A stretch of DNA of 64,000 bases from Antrihabitans auranticaus (GCF_016481275.1 NZ_JAEMNW010000004.1:644308-708307); one strand, 5' to 3'. Positions 1-8,855 are shown, numbered from the stretch's first letter. The notes: generated by a model not told the origin, from the letters alone. Numbers and translations: made by a program.

Positions 1-1
1 G

Positions 2-175
2 GGCCGAGACTTCGGCATCCTCGCTGTCGCGACTGGACTTCCGCAAATCCTGTCGTCGGTTGTTGCCGGAGTGCTGATCACCTGGCTCGGCGGATACATC
101 GCCCTCTTCGTGTTCGGTGCGGTCTGCGCGTCGATCGCCGGGCTCATCATCATGCGGATCCGTTCGATTCGCTGA
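2..175 (+). CDS. C-terminal end of MFS-type transporter (partial)
   Basis: Open from the left edge of the window, 57 residues to a TGA stop. The translation contains two very hydrophobic stretches separated by a short Gly-Gly turn and ends in a basic tail (MRIRSIR), the usual layout of the last two helices and cytoplasmic tail of a major facilitator transporter. The call rests only on this pattern; substrate and family cannot be told. The hydrolase gene at 201 follows 25 bases downstream on the same strand, so the two may share a transcript. Confidence 0.5.
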   Translation, partial: GRDFGILAVATGLPQILSSVVAGVLITWLGGYIALFVFGAVCASIAGLIIMRIRSIR

Positions 176-200
176 CCTCTCAACTTGGAAAGGCCGCCAG

Positions 201-1061
201 ATGGCAATCGCCCACACCCCCGACGGGGTACGTATCTGCTACGACACATTCGGTGATCCGAAAGCGCCACCGCTCCTACTCATCCAGGGGTTGGGTGGGC
301 ACATGCTCGGCTGGCACCCCGAGTTGTGTGCCGCGCTCGCCGACGCCGGGTTCTATGTCGTCCGGTTCGACAACCGTGATGTCGGACTGTCTCAAAAGTT
401 CCCCGACGGCGGCTACAGGCTGGCAGACATGGCCACCGACACCGCCGGTCTGCTGCGGACACTCGGGATCGACTCCGCGCACATAGTTGCGCAGTCGATG
501 GGCGGAATGATCGCCCAGGAGTTGGCAGTCGACCATCCGGATTTCGTGAGGTCGCTGACGTTGATCTATACGGCGCCGAATCACCGCAGCACCTTTTCCG
601 GCCAGGACCTGGTCGAAGAACGAATGGCGTTGCCGCGAGCAGAGAATCGAGCCGACGCTGTCGAGTTGTACGTCCGCAACGAAGCCGCCTGCTCCTCGCC
701 CGGCTATCCGACAGATGTCGACTGGCTGCGCACCCTCGGCGGGCTCATGTACGACCGCGATTACGACCCGGACGGTGCCGCTCGGCAGCTGGCCGCAGTC
801 TTTGCTTCGCCGGACCGCTCGGGTGCCCTACCGAAAATCGCCGTCTCGACGACGATCCTGCACGGCGACGGTGACCGCCTGATCGATCCGGCAGCAGCCA
901 AGGCACTGCACGAACTGATTCCCGGTTCCACATTGACTATTTTCCGAGGTATGGGCCACGAGCTCCCACGGCCGCTGTGGTCCGACATCGTTGCGCTCAT
1001 CAGCGGCAACGCAGCATGCATTTCGACCACGCCATCCCACTCGAACGGAGCTCGGCCATGA
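201..1061 (+). CDS. alpha/beta-fold hydrolase
   Basis: 286 residues. Start ATG at 201 has a GGAAAGG ribosome site 8 bases upstream; a longer reading from 117 would run into the preceding gene. Visible parts are the oxyanion stretch QGLGGHMLGW (about 29-38), nucleophile elbow AQSMGG with Ser99, an acidic residue in HGDGDR, and the catalytic His in GMGHELP near the C-terminus. This is the usual Ser-Asp-His set of soluble esterase/epoxide-hydrolase-like enzymes. No signal peptide, so cytoplasmic. The stop overlaps the start of the next gene (ATGA), so translation is probably coupled to the secreted lipase. Natural substrate unknown, likely an ester or lactone. Confidence 0.85.
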   Translation: MAIAHTPDGVRICYDTFGDPKAPPLLLIQGLGGHMLGWHPELCAALADAGFYVVRFDNRDVGLSQKFPDGGYRLADMATDTAGLLRTLGIDSAHIVAQSMGGMIAQELAVDHPDFVRSLTLIYTAPNHRSTFSGQDLVEERMALPRAENRADAVELYVRNEAACSSPGYPTDVDWLRTLGGLMYDRDYDPDGAARQLAAVFASPDRSGALPKIAVSTTILHGDGDRLIDPAAAKALHELIPGSTLTIFRGMGHELPRPLWSDIVALISGNAACISTTPSHSNGARP

Positions 1062-2296
1062 ACGGAGAAAAGGGGAAGCGGCGCCGCGCACTCCTCGGCG
1101 GACTGTGTGCTTTGCTGGCAATCGTCGCGACCATGTTCAACGGCGGTATCGCTTCCGCAGAACCGGTGCTCACCCCTGACCGGGATCCGTTCTATGCGGC
1201 CCCACCCAACCTCGCAGGCTATGCCAATGGCGCCATTCTGAATTCGCGGCAGTCGGCGCTGTACGGCCTTCCACTTCCGGTGAACGTGTGGCAGGTCCAG
1301 TACAAGTCGACAGACGCCGACGATCGAGCGACCACAGGGGTTACGACCGTGATGGTGCCCGCGACGCCGTGGTTCGGTCCGGGTCCAAGACCGGTGGTGA
1401 GCTACCAGATGGCCGAAGACGGTCTGGGAATTCAATGCGCGTCGTCGTATGTCATTCGCGCAGGTATCGCGGCCGGACTCCAGAACGGCCAAGACCAGGA
1501 GACTCCGATAGCTGCCCTGATGCTGTCCCGCAATTGGGCTGTCGTCGTCTCGGATTATGAAGGCCCACAGGAACGATTCCTCGACCGCCGCCAGACGGCG
1601 CACAGTGGTTTGGACGGAATTCGCGCCGCACTCGCCTTTCCTCCAGCGGGCCTTTCGCCCGCATCGCCGGTGGCCGCGTTCGGCTATTCCGGTGGCGCCT
1701 TCGCCACTGTTTCGCTGATGGAAATACAGCCGCAGTATGCACCGGAACTGAACTTCACCGGCTTCGCTGCGGGCGGGATCCCGGCCGACATTCGTGCGGG
1801 CATCCTGATGGACAACGGCACGCACAATGCGGGCCTCGGAGTTATCGCAATCGCGGCCCTGAACCGGCTGAGCCCGGAATTGAATATCCCGGCACAGCTG
1901 GACGATTCGAGCCGCGCAGCAATTGCTACTGCCAGCAATCAATGCGTCCAACAGGTCGTGAACGAGAACTCTTTCCGTCGCGTGACCGAGACGTCGGGTG
2001 CGGATCTGGCGGGCAACTCGGCCCTGGCTGCTGCTGCCGACAGACAGAAGCCCGGCCAAGCCGTTCCGACCGCACCCATGTACGCGTGGCACAGCAGCCT
2101 CGACGACGCATTGCCCATCGCCCCGACCGACGAACTGATCAACGGGTACTGCGCGGCCGGTGTGACGGTGACGTACGACCGCACCGACGTCGCGGGGCAC
2201 GGTCCAGCAGCCTTTGCCGGATTACCCACCGCCATAGGCTATCTGAGTGATCGATTCGCGGGAGTGCCGCCGCAGGCCGGTTGCCACATCGTGTGA
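1058..2296 (+). CDS. secreted lipase (LIP / secretory lipase family)
   Basis: 412 residues. The ATG overlaps the upstream hydrolase stop. An N-terminal KGKRRR stretch, a hydrophobic core of about 20 residues and an ASAEP cleavage region form a Sec signal peptide, so the product is exported. The mature part follows the actinobacterial secretory-lipase pattern: DPFY near its start, a conserved VSYQMAEDG block, the nucleophile in GYSGGA, and a late HSSLDD plus GHGPA region supplying Asp and His. Such enzymes hydrolyse triacylglycerols or other esters outside the cell. Pairing with a cytoplasmic hydrolase suggests two-step use of an ester substrate (inference). Confidence 0.88.
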   Translation: MNGEKGKRRRALLGGLCALLAIVATMFNGGIASAEPVLTPDRDPFYAAPPNLAGYANGAILNSRQSALYGLPLPVNVWQVQYKSTDADDRATTGVTTVMVPATPWFGPGPRPVVSYQMAEDGLGIQCASSYVIRAGIAAGLQNGQDQETPIAALMLSRNWAVVVSDYEGPQERFLDRRQTAHSGLDGIRAALAFPPAGLSPASPVAAFGYSGGAFATVSLMEIQPQYAPELNFTGFAAGGIPADIRAGILMDNGTHNAGLGVIAIAALNRLSPELNIPAQLDDSSRAAIATASNQCVQQVVNENSFRRVTETSGADLAGNSALAAAADRQKPGQAVPTAPMYAWHSSLDDALPIAPTDELINGYCAAGVTVTYDRTDVAGHGPAAFAGLPTAIGYLSDRFAGVPPQAGCHIV

Positions 2297-2314
2297 TGAT
2301 CGGCGCGGTTCGGG

Positions 2315-2689
2315 GTGCTCGCCACCGGGTACACCCGTGACGTGAGCGCCTTCAACCTGATGGCACCGGTGTCTCGGTGGAATACCGCCCAGAACGGCAC
2401 GGCCCGCCGCCCGATCAGCATCACGACTGCGGCCAATTCGCTCGACGACCAGTATCGGGTCCGCGTGCGGAGGTGCGCGATCGTGTCCTCGTTGCAGCTG
2501 TTCGCGTTCTTGCTGGCCGGCGTGGTCTACGGATTCGTCGGAATCGGTTGGGTGTCGTTGGCAATCCTCGGACTCGCACTTCCGGCGCCGTGGGCGGTGG
2601 CTCATGTGATCGACGACTTGCCGCCGTGGGAAGGCGTGACCCACATTGCGCGCGGCGAGTTGACCCAAATCGGTCGGGTGTCCGACTGA
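2315..2689 (+). CDS. small two-helix membrane protein, DUF3099-like
   Basis: 124 residues from GTG 2315. GTG 2342 and ATG 2360 are alternative starts and none has a clear ribosome site. After a polar N-terminus with the stretch SITTAANSLDDQYRVRVRR come two hydrophobic segments (about 60-98) ending in APWAVAHVIDD, then a polar tail. The arrangement of a SITxA stretch, a basic Arg run and two close helices resembles actinobacterial DUF3099 proteins, whose function is unknown. The match is by eye only. It lies between the lipase and a TetR gene with no sign of co-function. Confidence 0.5.
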   Translation: MLATGYTRDVSAFNLMAPVSRWNTAQNGTARRPISITTAANSLDDQYRVRVRRCAIVSSLQLFAFLLAGVVYGFVGIGWVSLAILGLALPAPWAVAHVIDDLPPWEGVTHIARGELTQIGRVSD

Positions 2690-2715
2690 TTAATCGCGCC
2701 TGAGCTGTCCAGGTC

Positions 2716-3369
2716 ATGCGAAACTCGGTAGGCCGACCTAGGAGACCCGTGGCCTACATAAAAGCAGCGCAGCGCGAAACGCAGATCGTGACCGCAGCAG
2801 TTCAGGTACTCAGCGCCGTGGGAGTGCCGGGCACGACATTGCGCGCCGTCGCGACGGAGGCAGGCATTCCGTTGGGCACACTGCACTACGTGTTCCCGAC
2901 CAAGGATGAGATGTTGCGTGCCGTCATCGCCACAATCATCGACGACGTTTTGGTTGCGGTCCAGGCCGATCTCGAGCTGGATCGGGGAGTCGCCCATGCG
3001 ATCAGGCATGGGGTTGCAAGTTTCTGGGACAAGTTGGTCGACGGCGAGGTCGGACTCCAGGTCATGCAGTACGAACTCGCGATGTACTCGGTTCGGAGCC
3101 AGGATTCGGGGAGCCTGGCCCGCCTGCAGTACCAGCGCTATACGTCGCTTGTTACCGAGTTCTGCGAGCAGGCGGCACAGGCGGCGGGCGAGCGCTGCGC
3201 TGTCGACTTCGAGACTCTCGGGCGCCTCTCACTCGCCATGGTCGACGGCCTGATCGTGCAGTACGTGGCGAACCCTGATCCTGATCGTGCCCGACGTGAC
3301 CTCAACCGTGCGGTCGACATGATTGTCCTGTTCGCCGATCCGCAGCCCGTGGGCCGTCATACCGCCTGA
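2716..3369 (+). CDS. TetR/AcrR family transcriptional regulator
   Basis: 217 residues from ATG 2716. The N-terminal helix-turn-helix is clear (TTLRAVATEAGIPLGTLHYV, about 40-60), followed by a helical ligand domain. ATG 2716 has no good ribosome site. GTG 2749 has AGGAGA 3 bases upstream and would place the likely operator (2726-2741) outside the coding region, though the GRPRRP stretch before it looks like ordinary TetR sequence. The same operator-like sequence lies before the amine oxidase at 3495, so this protein probably represses both itself and that gene. Confidence 0.88.
   Translation: MRNSVGRPRRPVAYIKAAQRETQIVTAAVQVLSAVGVPGTTLRAVATEAGIPLGTLHYVFPTKDEMLRAVIATIIDDVLVAVQADLELDRGVAHAIRHGVASFWDKLVDGEVGLQVMQYELAMYSVRSQDSGSLARLQYQRYTSLVTEFCEQAAQAAGERCAVDFETLGRLSLAMVDGLIVQYVANPDPDRARRDLNRAVDMIVLFADPQPVGRHTA
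2726..2741. promoter_or_regulatory. putative TetR operator, copy 1
   Basis: CGGTAGGCCGACCTAG matches 13 of 16 positions with the sequence at 3440-3455 ahead of the amine oxidase. Its core GGTAGGCCGACC is nearly self-complementary. It sits at the very start of the TetR gene, as expected for autoregulation. Confidence 0.45.
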
Positions 3370-3439
3370 CCGTCGCGAAGCTGGTTCGTCACTTTCCTTG
3401 CAAATGGGGCCTTCAGTGTGGCCTACTAAAAATGTCGGT

Positions 3440-3455
3440 CGGTTGACCGACTTAG
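3440..3455. promoter_or_regulatory. putative TetR operator, copy 2
   Basis: CGGTTGACCGACTTAG lies 40 bases before the amine oxidase start. With the preceding bases it forms an inverted repeat (GTCGGT, 6-base spacer, ACCGAC at 3434-3451). It matches the copy at 2726-2741, which suggests both are bound by the TetR product of the gene between them. Confidence 0.5.
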
Positions 3456-3494
3456 ACTTTCTATCGACGACTCGTACACGGGGAAGAGGACCGC

Positions 3495-4838
3495 ATGGAA
3501 CAGGATCCGACACCGGCACCGGCAGAGCAGGCTTCGACAGTCGGCACGACTGTGGTGGTGGTCGGCGCTGGTCTGTCGGGATTGATCGCGGCGCGCGAAC
3601 TCATGCGCAACGGAATCGACGTGATTGTCCTCGAGGCCGCCGACCGGGTTGGCGGCCGAGCGATGAGCGAGACAACTGCTCTGGGATCTCGGGTGGACCT
3701 AGGCGGTCAGTGGATCGGGCACGATCACCACCGAATCGCGGCCCTGGCATCCGAACTCGGCCTCACGCAATTCCGCATGCACACTGGGCGGCTACCCGTC
3801 GTGATCGACGGGCACCGTCGATTGTCGCCCGCCGGGCCCTCGATGTTGCTCACCGCGCTCCTTCTCGTCGGCATAGAACTGTTGTCCCGCATCGGAACCC
3901 GCGAACGCTGGAACACCACGACAATCGCGGATTGGCTGCGGAGGGTGCCGGGCCGCAGCCCTCGGCGGTTGCTCGAAGTGATCGCGCTGACCTCCTGGAC
4001 CGCGGATCTCGACCGGTTGTCCATTCGTTCGATGACGAAGATGATCCGCCTTCAAGGCGGTCTGGCGACGATGCTCTCCACGAGCGGTGGCGCTCAGGAG
4101 TCGCTGCTCGTCGAAGGCGCAGGGGCACTGGTCGACAAGCTGGCCGCTGAGCTCGGTCCGCGGGTTCGCACTGGGCACCGGGTCACCTCGATTGTTCGCG
4201 GTGACCGTGGTGTGACTGTTGCGACGACGTCGGGTGCGGTGCTGGCGACGAAAGTGATCGTCACCGTTGCGCCACCGATGGCAAGGCGGATCACGCACGA
4301 ACCCGCGCTCCCGCAGGCGCGAGTCGACGTCGAACAGAACAGCTACATGGGCTCGGTCTACAAGGCGATCGCAGTCTACGAACGGCCATTCTGGCGGCAA
4401 CGGCACGGCGGTGAATTCCTTGTTCTCGACAAGCCCGGCAGGGCAGTATTCGACACCACGCCGCCGGACGGACCAGGTCACCTGTGTGTACTGGTGGCGG
4501 GTCCCGAAGCGCGCAGCCTCGACAGCCTCGACGGCGAAGCTCGTCGCGAAGCATTTCTCGGCGCACTGGTCGCACACGTTGGACCCGAAGTGCTCGCACC
4601 CGTGAGCTGGCACGAAAAGTCTTGGCACCTAGATGAATACGTCGGTGGCGGCTATCTGGCATTGCCGGAACCCGGTACCGCTGAGATTATTTCGCCCGTA
4701 TCGTGGGCGCCGTACGGCGATATCCATTGGGCGGGAACGGAAACGGCTGGCAGTCATGCCGGATATCTCGAAGGCGCCATCGAGTCCGGCGCTCGGGCCG
4801 CCTTCGAGGTCACCGAAGCATTGCAGGACCCGCGTTGA
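3495..4838 (+). CDS. flavin-dependent amine oxidase (monoamine oxidase family)
   Basis: 447 residues; ATG with a GAAGAGGA ribosome site. The N-terminal dinucleotide motif VVGAGLSGLIAARELM (about 22-37) and EAADRVGGRAMS bind FAD; GGQWIG follows, and the C-terminal WAGTETAGSHAGYLEGA completes the FAD site as in MAO and polyamine-oxidase relatives. These enzymes oxidise amines to imines (hence aldehydes) with release of hydrogen peroxide. No signal peptide, so cytoplasmic. Directly downstream of the TetR gene with a matching operator between them, so probably induced by an amine. Substrate cannot be read from sequence. Confidence 0.88.
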   Translation: MEQDPTPAPAEQASTVGTTVVVVGAGLSGLIAARELMRNGIDVIVLEAADRVGGRAMSETTALGSRVDLGGQWIGHDHHRIAALASELGLTQFRMHTGRLPVVIDGHRRLSPAGPSMLLTALLLVGIELLSRIGTRERWNTTTIADWLRRVPGRSPRRLLEVIALTSWTADLDRLSIRSMTKMIRLQGGLATMLSTSGGAQESLLVEGAGALVDKLAAELGPRVRTGHRVTSIVRGDRGVTVATTSGAVLATKVIVTVAPPMARRITHEPALPQARVDVEQNSYMGSVYKAIAVYERPFWRQRHGGEFLVLDKPGRAVFDTTPPDGPGHLCVLVAGPEARSLDSLDGEARREAFLGALVAHVGPEVLAPVSWHEKSWHLDEYVGGGYLALPEPGTAEIISPVSWAPYGDIHWAGTETAGSHAGYLEGAIESGARAAFEVTEALQDPR

Positions 4839-4855
4839 GCGAATTGTTCGAGCGG

Positions 4856-6157
4856 TCAACGCAGTTGCCCGATTGTCCGCCGGGCACGAGTTCGTCGAAT
4901 GTCGTTTCCGATCGCGGAGCCGATCTCGCGCGACGTCGCCCAGATCTGTCCGGGCCGGTCGGCGAAGGCGCGTGCGGACGCGGCGAGAAGTCGGCGCGGC
5001 GTGAACAGCTTTGCTGGGGCCAGATCGTGGTTGAGGACATGGCCGAACAGCCGCGTCGACTCCGTGTCGTCGGCGATGCCGCGCAGCAGCCTGGTGATCA
5101 GTGGAGTCGATGTGCCCGGTAGCCCCATGTCTGTTGCAAGCCAGTACATTTCATAGGCATCGCGGTCGCGCCAGCGCCACCAGTTCTGCAGCGGTGCGTC
5201 GGTGTCGCCGCCACTGCTGAAGGCGTCACCGATGGTCGCCGCCAATGACCGTGCTTGCCGCAAGGCGTCGGAGATACCCTGTGCCGCAGTGAAATCTTTG
5301 AAATGACCCGCATCGCCGACGAGTACCCATCCGGGGCCGGCGGACTGCCTGAAGTAGCCGTGCCAGTCGGTCATCACGCGGATCGGGCCGACCCGGCGAG
5401 CGCCATCGAGCAACTCCGGCAGGTCGGGGCAGCGGGCAAGCGCGTCGTTGAAATATGTGTCGCGGGCGGAGTGGAAGTCGGATACGCGGTCGACGTCGAC
5501 AGCGATTCCGGCCATGTACAACCCGCCATCAGTGGGACTGGCCAAGAACGTCAGATCGCCGACCCGTCCTATCCGCAGCCGGCCCTCCCGATCGTCGACT
5601 CCCTCGAAGTACGCCCACGCCGGGATTCGTCCCGGGGGAGTTGTCAGATACTCGGCCGAACCGACAGACTTTGCCACTACCGACTTTCGCCCGTCGGCTC
5701 CGACGACGAGTCGAGCATTGATATCGCCGTCCCTACTTCGCACGCCGCGCACTCGACCGGTTGCGTCTTTCAGGACGCCGGTCACCGCGTGGCCGGTCCG
5801 GACATCAGCTCCGGCCGCGCTGCACGCGTCGACGAGTGCCGCGTCCAAGGTCAGTCGACGGACGCACAGGCCAGGTGCGCCGAACTCTTCGACGTCGATC
5901 GGACCGTCGATCCGCACGTCGTCGTTGATCATCGTGAACCGGTTCAGCGGAACTGCCGTTTCGAGCAGGGCATCGAGCACACCGAGCTCGCCGAGTATTC
6001 GGACCCCGCACGGTTGGACGACGTGCGTCGACGGTGTTTCGCTTGGAAACTGCGCTTTGTCGACTACGCACACGCGCAGACCGCGGCGTGCCAACAATGT
6101 GGCGAGGGACGCGCCTGCACAGCGTGCCCCGACGATTGCGACGTCGAAATCCTCCAT
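4856..6157 (-). CDS. FAD-dependent oxidoreductase (FAD_binding_3 / geranylgeranyl-reductase-like)
   Basis: 433 residues; ATG with AGGAG 7 bases upstream. N-terminal FAD motif VAIVGARCAGASLATLLARR with the Cys-Ala-Gly variant seen in geranylgeranyl-reductase-like flavoproteins, VVGADGRKS in the middle, and VLVGDAGHFKDFTAAQGISDA as the second FAD contact. Likely a class A-like monooxygenase or a reductase. It is divergent from the TetR gene at 6222 across 64 bases that hold a perfect palindrome, so it is almost certainly that regulator's target. Substrate unknown. Confidence 0.85.
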   Translation of the reverse strand: MEDFDVAIVGARCAGASLATLLARRGLRVCVVDKAQFPSETPSTHVVQPCGVRILGELGVLDALLETAVPLNRFTMINDDVRIDGPIDVEEFGAPGLCVRRLTLDAALVDACSAAGADVRTGHAVTGVLKDATGRVRGVRSRDGDINARLVVGADGRKSVVAKSVGSAEYLTTPPGRIPAWAYFEGVDDREGRLRIGRVGDLTFLASPTDGGLYMAGIAVDVDRVSDFHSARDTYFNDALARCPDLPELLDGARRVGPIRVMTDWHGYFRQSAGPGWVLVGDAGHFKDFTAAQGISDALRQARSLAATIGDAFSSGGDTDAPLQNWWRWRDRDAYEMYWLATDMGLPGTSTPLITRLLRGIADDTESTRLFGHVLNHDLAPAKLFTPRRLLAASARAFADRPGQIWATSREIGSAIGNDIRRTRARRTIGQLR

Positions 6158-6180
6158 TGCAGTGCTCCTGCTCGATGTAT

Positions 6181-6195
6181 CTTACCAATGGTAAG
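6181..6195. promoter_or_regulatory. TetR operator palindrome between divergent genes
   Basis: CTTACCAATGGTAAG is a perfect inverted repeat with 7-base arms around one central base, in the 64-base gap between the flavoprotein and TetR genes. A degenerate second copy (CTTATCAATGGCCAG, 12 of 15 identical) at 6215-6229 overlaps the TetR start codon. Confidence 0.65.
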
Positions 6196-6221
6196 TCTGC
6201 CTCGACAGGAAGAACTTATCA

Positions 6222-6878
6222 ATGGCCAGTTTCGAGGGATATCGTGCGGTTATGGAGAGTGGGCAGCGTCCGTATCACCACGGCGACCTTGAGCGTGCCA
6301 CGATCGACGCCGCTGTCGCCGAAGTGGAGGGGGTCGGAATCGGTGCCGTGAGCATGCGTGCGATCGCTCGTCGGGCCGGTGTGTCACACGCGGCGCTGGC
6401 GTATCGATTCGGGGACAAGTCCGGCATCTTCACGGCGGTTGCCGCGGAAGGGTTTCGGATTGCGACGGACATGATCGCACCTGCTGCGATCGGGCCGGAC
6501 GGGTTCATCGCGGGTGGGCAGGCCTATGTAGAGTTCGCGCTCACTCACCCGGGCTATTTCGAAGTGATGTTCCGCCCCTATCTGTACCGGCTCGACGACC
6601 CGCAGTTGATGCAGGCGCGGAATGCCGCGTTCGACCTGCTGTACAGCAGCGCTCAGGTGAGCCTGCGCGATCTCCATGGCAATGCCGATATTTCGACCGA
6701 AGACCTCAACGCTGTGGTGATCGCCGGCTGGTCGCTCTCGCACGGCCTCGCATCCCTCGCCCTCGCCGGAAACCTTGCCGACCGTCTCGGCGCCGATCCC
6801 GCAGAACTCGCTCCGCGCATCACCCGAGCGGTCGTCGAGCTGGGATTGCTTGCCGCACGGGGCGCCCAGCCCGCCTGA
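6222..6878 (+). CDS. TetR/AcrR family transcriptional regulator
   Basis: 218 residues; ATG 6222 has AGGAAGA 8 bases upstream. ATG 6252 is an alternative that would start just before the family-typical PYHHGDLE. Helix-turn-helix about residues 40-65 (MRAIARRAGVSHAALAYRFG); the C-terminal part resembles the TetR_C_33/WHG domain (HPGYFEVMFRP). Divergent from the flavoprotein at 4856-6157 with a palindromic operator between them; likely represses both. Confidence 0.9.
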   Translation: MASFEGYRAVMESGQRPYHHGDLERATIDAAVAEVEGVGIGAVSMRAIARRAGVSHAALAYRFGDKSGIFTAVAAEGFRIATDMIAPAAIGPDGFIAGGQAYVEFALTHPGYFEVMFRPYLYRLDDPQLMQARNAAFDLLYSSAQVSLRDLHGNADISTEDLNAVVIAGWSLSHGLASLALAGNLADRLGADPAELAPRITRAVVELGLLAARGAQPA

Positions 6879-6987
6879 GGGCTTTCGAGTGATCTCCATC
6901 ACATCGGGAAGAAATTCGGGGTGGCGACACGTTATCAATCCGTAACAAACGTAGAGCACTCGCGTCCGACCTCGAAAGGTGGATGAC

Positions 6988-7272
6988 ATGCACTGGATGG
7001 CTGTCTGTATGTGCGGGGCTGCCGCGATCTCTATGTCGTCGTACGCCGTCGCATTCGCCGCGAAACGACGCGAGGCACGACGCGATGCGGACGTGCGCCG
7101 TCGCGTCGCAATGCTGTCGCACCCCTCTATGCAGGCGCATGTGCGAACGCAGGTCGATATGGAGACGCTCGGATCCGCCGAAGCCCTGTTGGTGCAAGCC
7201 AGACTGGCAGGCAAGGTCGCGGGTGACGCGTATCGGATCCAGATGCAGCGTCTCGCCTCGTTGGACTACTAG
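6988..7272 (+). CDS. small hypothetical protein with N-terminal membrane segment
   Basis: 94 residues from ATG 6988, which has a GAAAGG ribosome site; GTG 6979 is an upstream in-frame alternative. Residues 1-24 form one hydrophobic segment with two Cys (MAVCMCGAAA), followed by a charged, Arg-rich helical tail, the layout of a single-pass protein with a cytoplasmic tail. Not recognised. Its stop overlaps the convergent nitroreductase stop by 4 bases. A short dyad (GTTA/TAAC, 6931-6946) lies upstream in the likely promoter. Confidence 0.55.
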   Translation: MHWMAVCMCGAAAISMSSYAVAFAAKRREARRDADVRRRVAMLSHPSMQAHVRTQVDMETLGSAEALLVQARLAGKVAGDAYRIQMQRLASLDY

Positions 7273-7934
7273 TCGCTGGACGAACCGGCCGCTTGCTTCC
7301 AACCGTTCCAGTACGTGACCTCGTCGACCGGTCGGCGAACAGCAGGCTTGAAATCGGTCCCCTTCGTGTATGCGACGGGGATGAGCGCAACCTGGGTGAC
7401 CGTGTCGGGAATGCCGAGCAACTCGGCAGCCTCCCTTTCCTGATAAAGGTGCAACGTCGTGTAGACGGACCCGAGGCCGCGGCTGCGTAGCGCGAGCTGA
7501 AACGACCACACCGCCGGAACGATCGATCCGAGAAACCCCGCCCACCCCGCCGTCGGCGTACCCTCCGGCACTCTCCCCAGCAAGCATGCGACGACGAGAA
7601 CGGGCACTCTTTCCAAGTTGTTCGCCAGGTAGTCGGCCGAGGAGTGCACGCGTTCCTGCTGCGCTGCCTTGTCGGCGGGCACCCCCGCCGTCGGATCGGT
7701 CGATCCGTACGCTTTGCGCCAACCGGCGCGGTAACACTCGGCGAGGCCACTGCGTTTGGCCTGATCCGTGACAACGACGAACCGCCAGCCCTGCGAATTC
7801 GAGCCGGTCGGTGCTTGGAGTGCAATCTCGAGGCACTCATTGATGACATCGGGTTCGACCGGTCGTTCCAGGTCGAGACGCTTCCGAACAGCACGTGTCG
7901 TTGTTGCTACCTCGTCGAAGTCCACGGGTTCCAC
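7269..7934 (-). CDS. nitroreductase family protein
   Basis: 221 residues. N-terminal TTTRAVRKRLDLERPV and ALQAPTGSNSQGWRFVVV match the FMN-binding start of NfsB/Rv2032-type nitroreductases, and RGLGSVYTTLHLY is the second conserved block. Such flavoproteins reduce nitro groups, quinones or flavins with NAD(P)H and usually act as dimers in the cytoplasm. GTG start. It lies 15 bases downstream of the AraC-type gene on the same strand and is probably co-transcribed with it. Confidence 0.88.
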   Translation of the reverse strand: MEPVDFDEVATTTRAVRKRLDLERPVEPDVINECLEIALQAPTGSNSQGWRFVVVTDQAKRSGLAECYRAGWRKAYGSTDPTAGVPADKAAQQERVHSSADYLANNLERVPVLVVACLLGRVPEGTPTAGWAGFLGSIVPAVWSFQLALRSRGLGSVYTTLHLYQEREAAELLGIPDTVTQVALIPVAYTKGTDFKPAVRRPVDEVTYWNGWKQAAGSSSD

Positions 7935-7949
7935 GATAGGCCCGCGAAG

Positions 7950-8855
7950 CTACTCGATCTTGGAATCGGCCTGCCACTTCTTCCGCCACTCGCGTGGAGA
8001 GGTCTCGTGGTTGTTCCGGAAGACGCGGGTGAAGTACCCGGGGTCGGACATTCCGACGCCGTGTGCGATCTCGCCGATCGGCAGGTCGGTGCTTGCGAGA
8101 AGCTGTCTCGCTGTTTGCATGCGTCGCTCGATAATCCATTCCTGTACTGTCCGTCCGGTTCGGCGTCGGACGACAGTTGTGAGGTGCCCGGGAGTGATAC
8201 CGACGATGTTGGCGACATCGCGCAATGACAGCGCCTCGGTGTGCTGGCGGTCGATGACCTCGAAGACGGTGGCAAGTAGCGGTTCGCCACGGTTTCGTAG
8301 TTCGCCGACCACGTCCGTCGTCAGTCGCGCGAGGTCGATCAGAAGGAGCGTCAGATAAGCCAGCGCTGCCTGGCGGTAGCCGTCTTGCCGGGCGGTCGTT
8401 TCGGTCTCGATCGCGATTATCGTCCGTTCCCACTGGGCGCTGTGTTCAGCGGGGAGGTCGACGCGCAGTACGCCGTCAGGACGTCCGTGCAGGAACGGCG
8501 AGAGTAGCGGATGGGCGTGCCAGGTCGACCACGGTGAATGCTCGCCGCCCGCGAGGGCTGCGGGATCGAAGAAGACAGTGATACTGCTCGACGGTGTTCG
8601 TATCGCCGACGTGTCGATGGTCTGGCCGGGTGCAACCACGTACGCGGCGTTGTCTTCCCCGACGTAGGCGAGGAGCGGGAAGTCGTGGATATGCGGATGA
8701 TTCGTGTCATCCGGACTGTGCTTGTCGAGCCGGAGTACCGAAACCGGCGGTGTTCCGGGATCTGTGCGATACGCGAAGACCGGCACGCCTCGGTTGTGGC
8801 GGACCATTCGTGTAGCGCGGGACCTGACGTCGGACACCAACCGAAGATAATCCAA
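7950..8855 (-). CDS. AraC family transcriptional regulator
   Basis: 301 residues from TTG 8855; ATG 8807 is an alternative and neither start is strongly supported. The N-terminal part (NHPHIHDFPLLAYV) looks like the cupin sensor domain of AraC proteins. The C-terminal 100 residues contain two helix-turn-helix units (LRDVANIVGITPGHLTTVV and IGEIAHGVGMSDPGYFTRVF) ending in SPREWRK. Leads an operon with the nitroreductase and is divergent from the methyltransferase at 8910, so either may be its target. Confidence 0.88.
   Translation of the reverse strand: MDYLRLVSDVRSRATRMVRHNRGVPVFAYRTDPGTPPVSVLRLDKHSPDDTNHPHIHDFPLLAYVGEDNAAYVVAPGQTIDTSAIRTPSSSITVFFDPAALAGGEHSPWSTWHAHPLLSPFLHGRPDGVLRVDLPAEHSAQWERTIIAIETETTARQDGYRQAALAYLTLLLIDLARLTTDVVGELRNRGEPLLATVFEVIDRQHTEALSLRDVANIVGITPGHLTTVVRRRTGRTVQEWIIERRMQTARQLLASTDLPIGEIAHGVGMSDPGYFTRVFRNNHETSPREWRKKWQADSKIE

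Noticed and set aside
761..2200. Long minus-strand open frame of 479 codons opposite the lipase gene
   Set aside because: Shadow of the high-GC coding strand: Arg/Gly/His-rich with no domain, while the plus strand has a signal peptide and catalytic motifs.
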